A stretch of DNA of 16,140 nucleotides, from the NCBI GenBank assembly GCA_022844575.1, contig JALHLL010000050.1, positions 1 to 16,140 on the forward strand, read 5' to 3'. This document shows, piece after piece, positions 15,631 through 16,140 of the stretch; positions within the stretch are counted from its first letter, which is position 1, and the number at the start of each line of letters is the position of its first letter. The translations under genes and the position numbers were made by a program. This stretch comes from a bacterium (GTDB lineage Bacteria > Bacteroidota > Ignavibacteria > Kapaibacteriales > UBA961). The notes beneath the pieces are model-generated. The model did not search any database, had not been told where the DNA came from, and worked only from the letters and a program-made list of their open reading frames with translations.

Positions 15631-16127
15631 GTGTGTGTTATGTGCCTCGAAATCACCGAAGAGAGAAGAATTGTTCGTTCTCTAAGAAATAAATTTCCCA
15701 ACTTAGTTATAGTGACGCCAAAGATGCTTTGCATGAAGCATATCTGCAATTCTATTTATTACCTGAACAAAAAAGAGATGAGATTAACAATAATAAATGG
15801 TGGCTTCTTAAAGTCGCTTCGCGTTATGTAAACAGTACCTTGAAAAAAAGAAAAATAAACATTCCTCTTGAAAACGATATACATGGATTTGAATTAAAGG
15901 GAAATAATTATGTTACTGACCCATATAAAGAGCAACTTTATAAAGACATTACAGAGTCTATACATAAGTTACCACTAAGAATGAGAATAGTATTCTATAG
16001 ACACTATATAGAGGGTTATTCATACAAAGAAATTGCGCTAATGGATTGTAGAACAGAGGAATCGGTCAAAAAAAGTGCTCAACGGGCTCTGATGATTATG
16101 CGAGGAATTATTCTTGAAAATATATGA
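15631..16127 (+). pseudogene. Sigma-70-family (ECF-like) factor split by a frameshift
   Basis: Two overlapping frames together spell one ECF-like sigma factor of about 165 residues. The first runs from GTG 15631 or ATG 15640, after an in-frame stop at 15628-15630, and gives LEITEERRIVRSLRNKFPN. The second takes over at about 15693-15705 and gives LSYSDAKDALHEAYLQFYL (region 2), a WWLLKVASRYVNSTLKKRK helix, then region 4 with HKLPLRMRIVFYRHYIEGY and SYKEIALMDCRTEESVKKS. The second frame has an in-frame TAA at 15690-15692 and no ATG, only TTG at 15729, which would omit the first region-2 helix. Loss of one base in AAATTTCCCAACTT would explain the split. A genuine short protein from TTG 15729 is possible but less likely. 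A sequencing error is also possible. The stop overlaps a possible downstream ATG (ATGA). Confidence 0.62.
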
Positions 16128-16140
16128 TAATGGAAAATTA
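16124..16140 (+). CDS. Possible start of a downstream gene (partial)
   Basis: An ATG at 16124 overlaps the sigma gene stop as ATGA, and another in-frame ATG lies at 16130. The frame reads MIMEN to the window edge. Tight coupling behind an ECF-like sigma gene would fit an anti-sigma factor, but only five codons are visible, so identity is unsupported. Confidence 0.3.

Noticed and set aside
15690..15706. Programmed -1 ribosomal frameshift in the second sigma gene
   Set aside because: The required X XXY YYZ heptamer is not in phase with the upstream frame, and no clear downstream stimulatory hairpin is visible. A one-base deletion is simpler.

Overview
The window looks like a chromosomal segment of a fairly AT-rich (roughly 40% G+C by eye) diderm bacterium of the Bacteroidota/FCB group. 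The signs are an SSC-type lipoprotein signal on an OmpA-family protein, several intergenic TAnnTTTG boxes (the Bacteroidota -7 promoter element) upstream of start codons, and mostly weak or absent Shine-Dalgarno sequences. A Kapabacteria- or Ignavibacteria-like lineage is my guess from the gene style. It is not demonstrated.

Layout: (1) 1-2931, minus strand: the N-terminal part of dnaN (cut by the window edge), a VWA-OmpA lipoprotein and an ECF-type sigma factor. A strong terminator lies between the last two, and the sigma gene has a hairpin-rich leader. (2) 3474-7894, plus strand: a large membrane-anchored VWA protein of the BatA type, thioredoxin reductase (trxB), and a multi-membrane-span GT-C/DUF2142-like protein that is noticeably more AT-rich. 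(3) 7874-11294, minus strand: a C39-peptidase ABC exporter translationally coupled to an HlyD-type adaptor. The adaptor's C-terminus has been broken by a small frame-changing deletion. (4) 11452-15441, minus strand: a membrane-anchored GAF-GAF-degenerate-GGDEF protein with its own clear Bacteroidota promoter, then dapF and ruvC overlapping by ATGA. (5) 15631-16127, plus strand: a second sigma-70-like gene whose region 2 and region 4 parts lie in two frames, apparently split by a one-base deletion.

Functionally, the window mixes housekeeping genes (DNA replication clamp, Holliday junction resolution, DAP/lysine and peptidoglycan precursor synthesis, thiol redox) with envelope and regulatory genes (two VWA proteins, two alternative sigma factors, a GAF sensor, a peptide exporter). 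I see no convincing new multi-gene system. The most useful observations are the two disrupted genes, the exporter with no visible peptide substrate, the structured leader of the first sigma gene, and the GAF protein whose GGDEF catalytic motif is lost. There are no tRNA, rRNA, CRISPR or insertion-sequence signatures that I can see.
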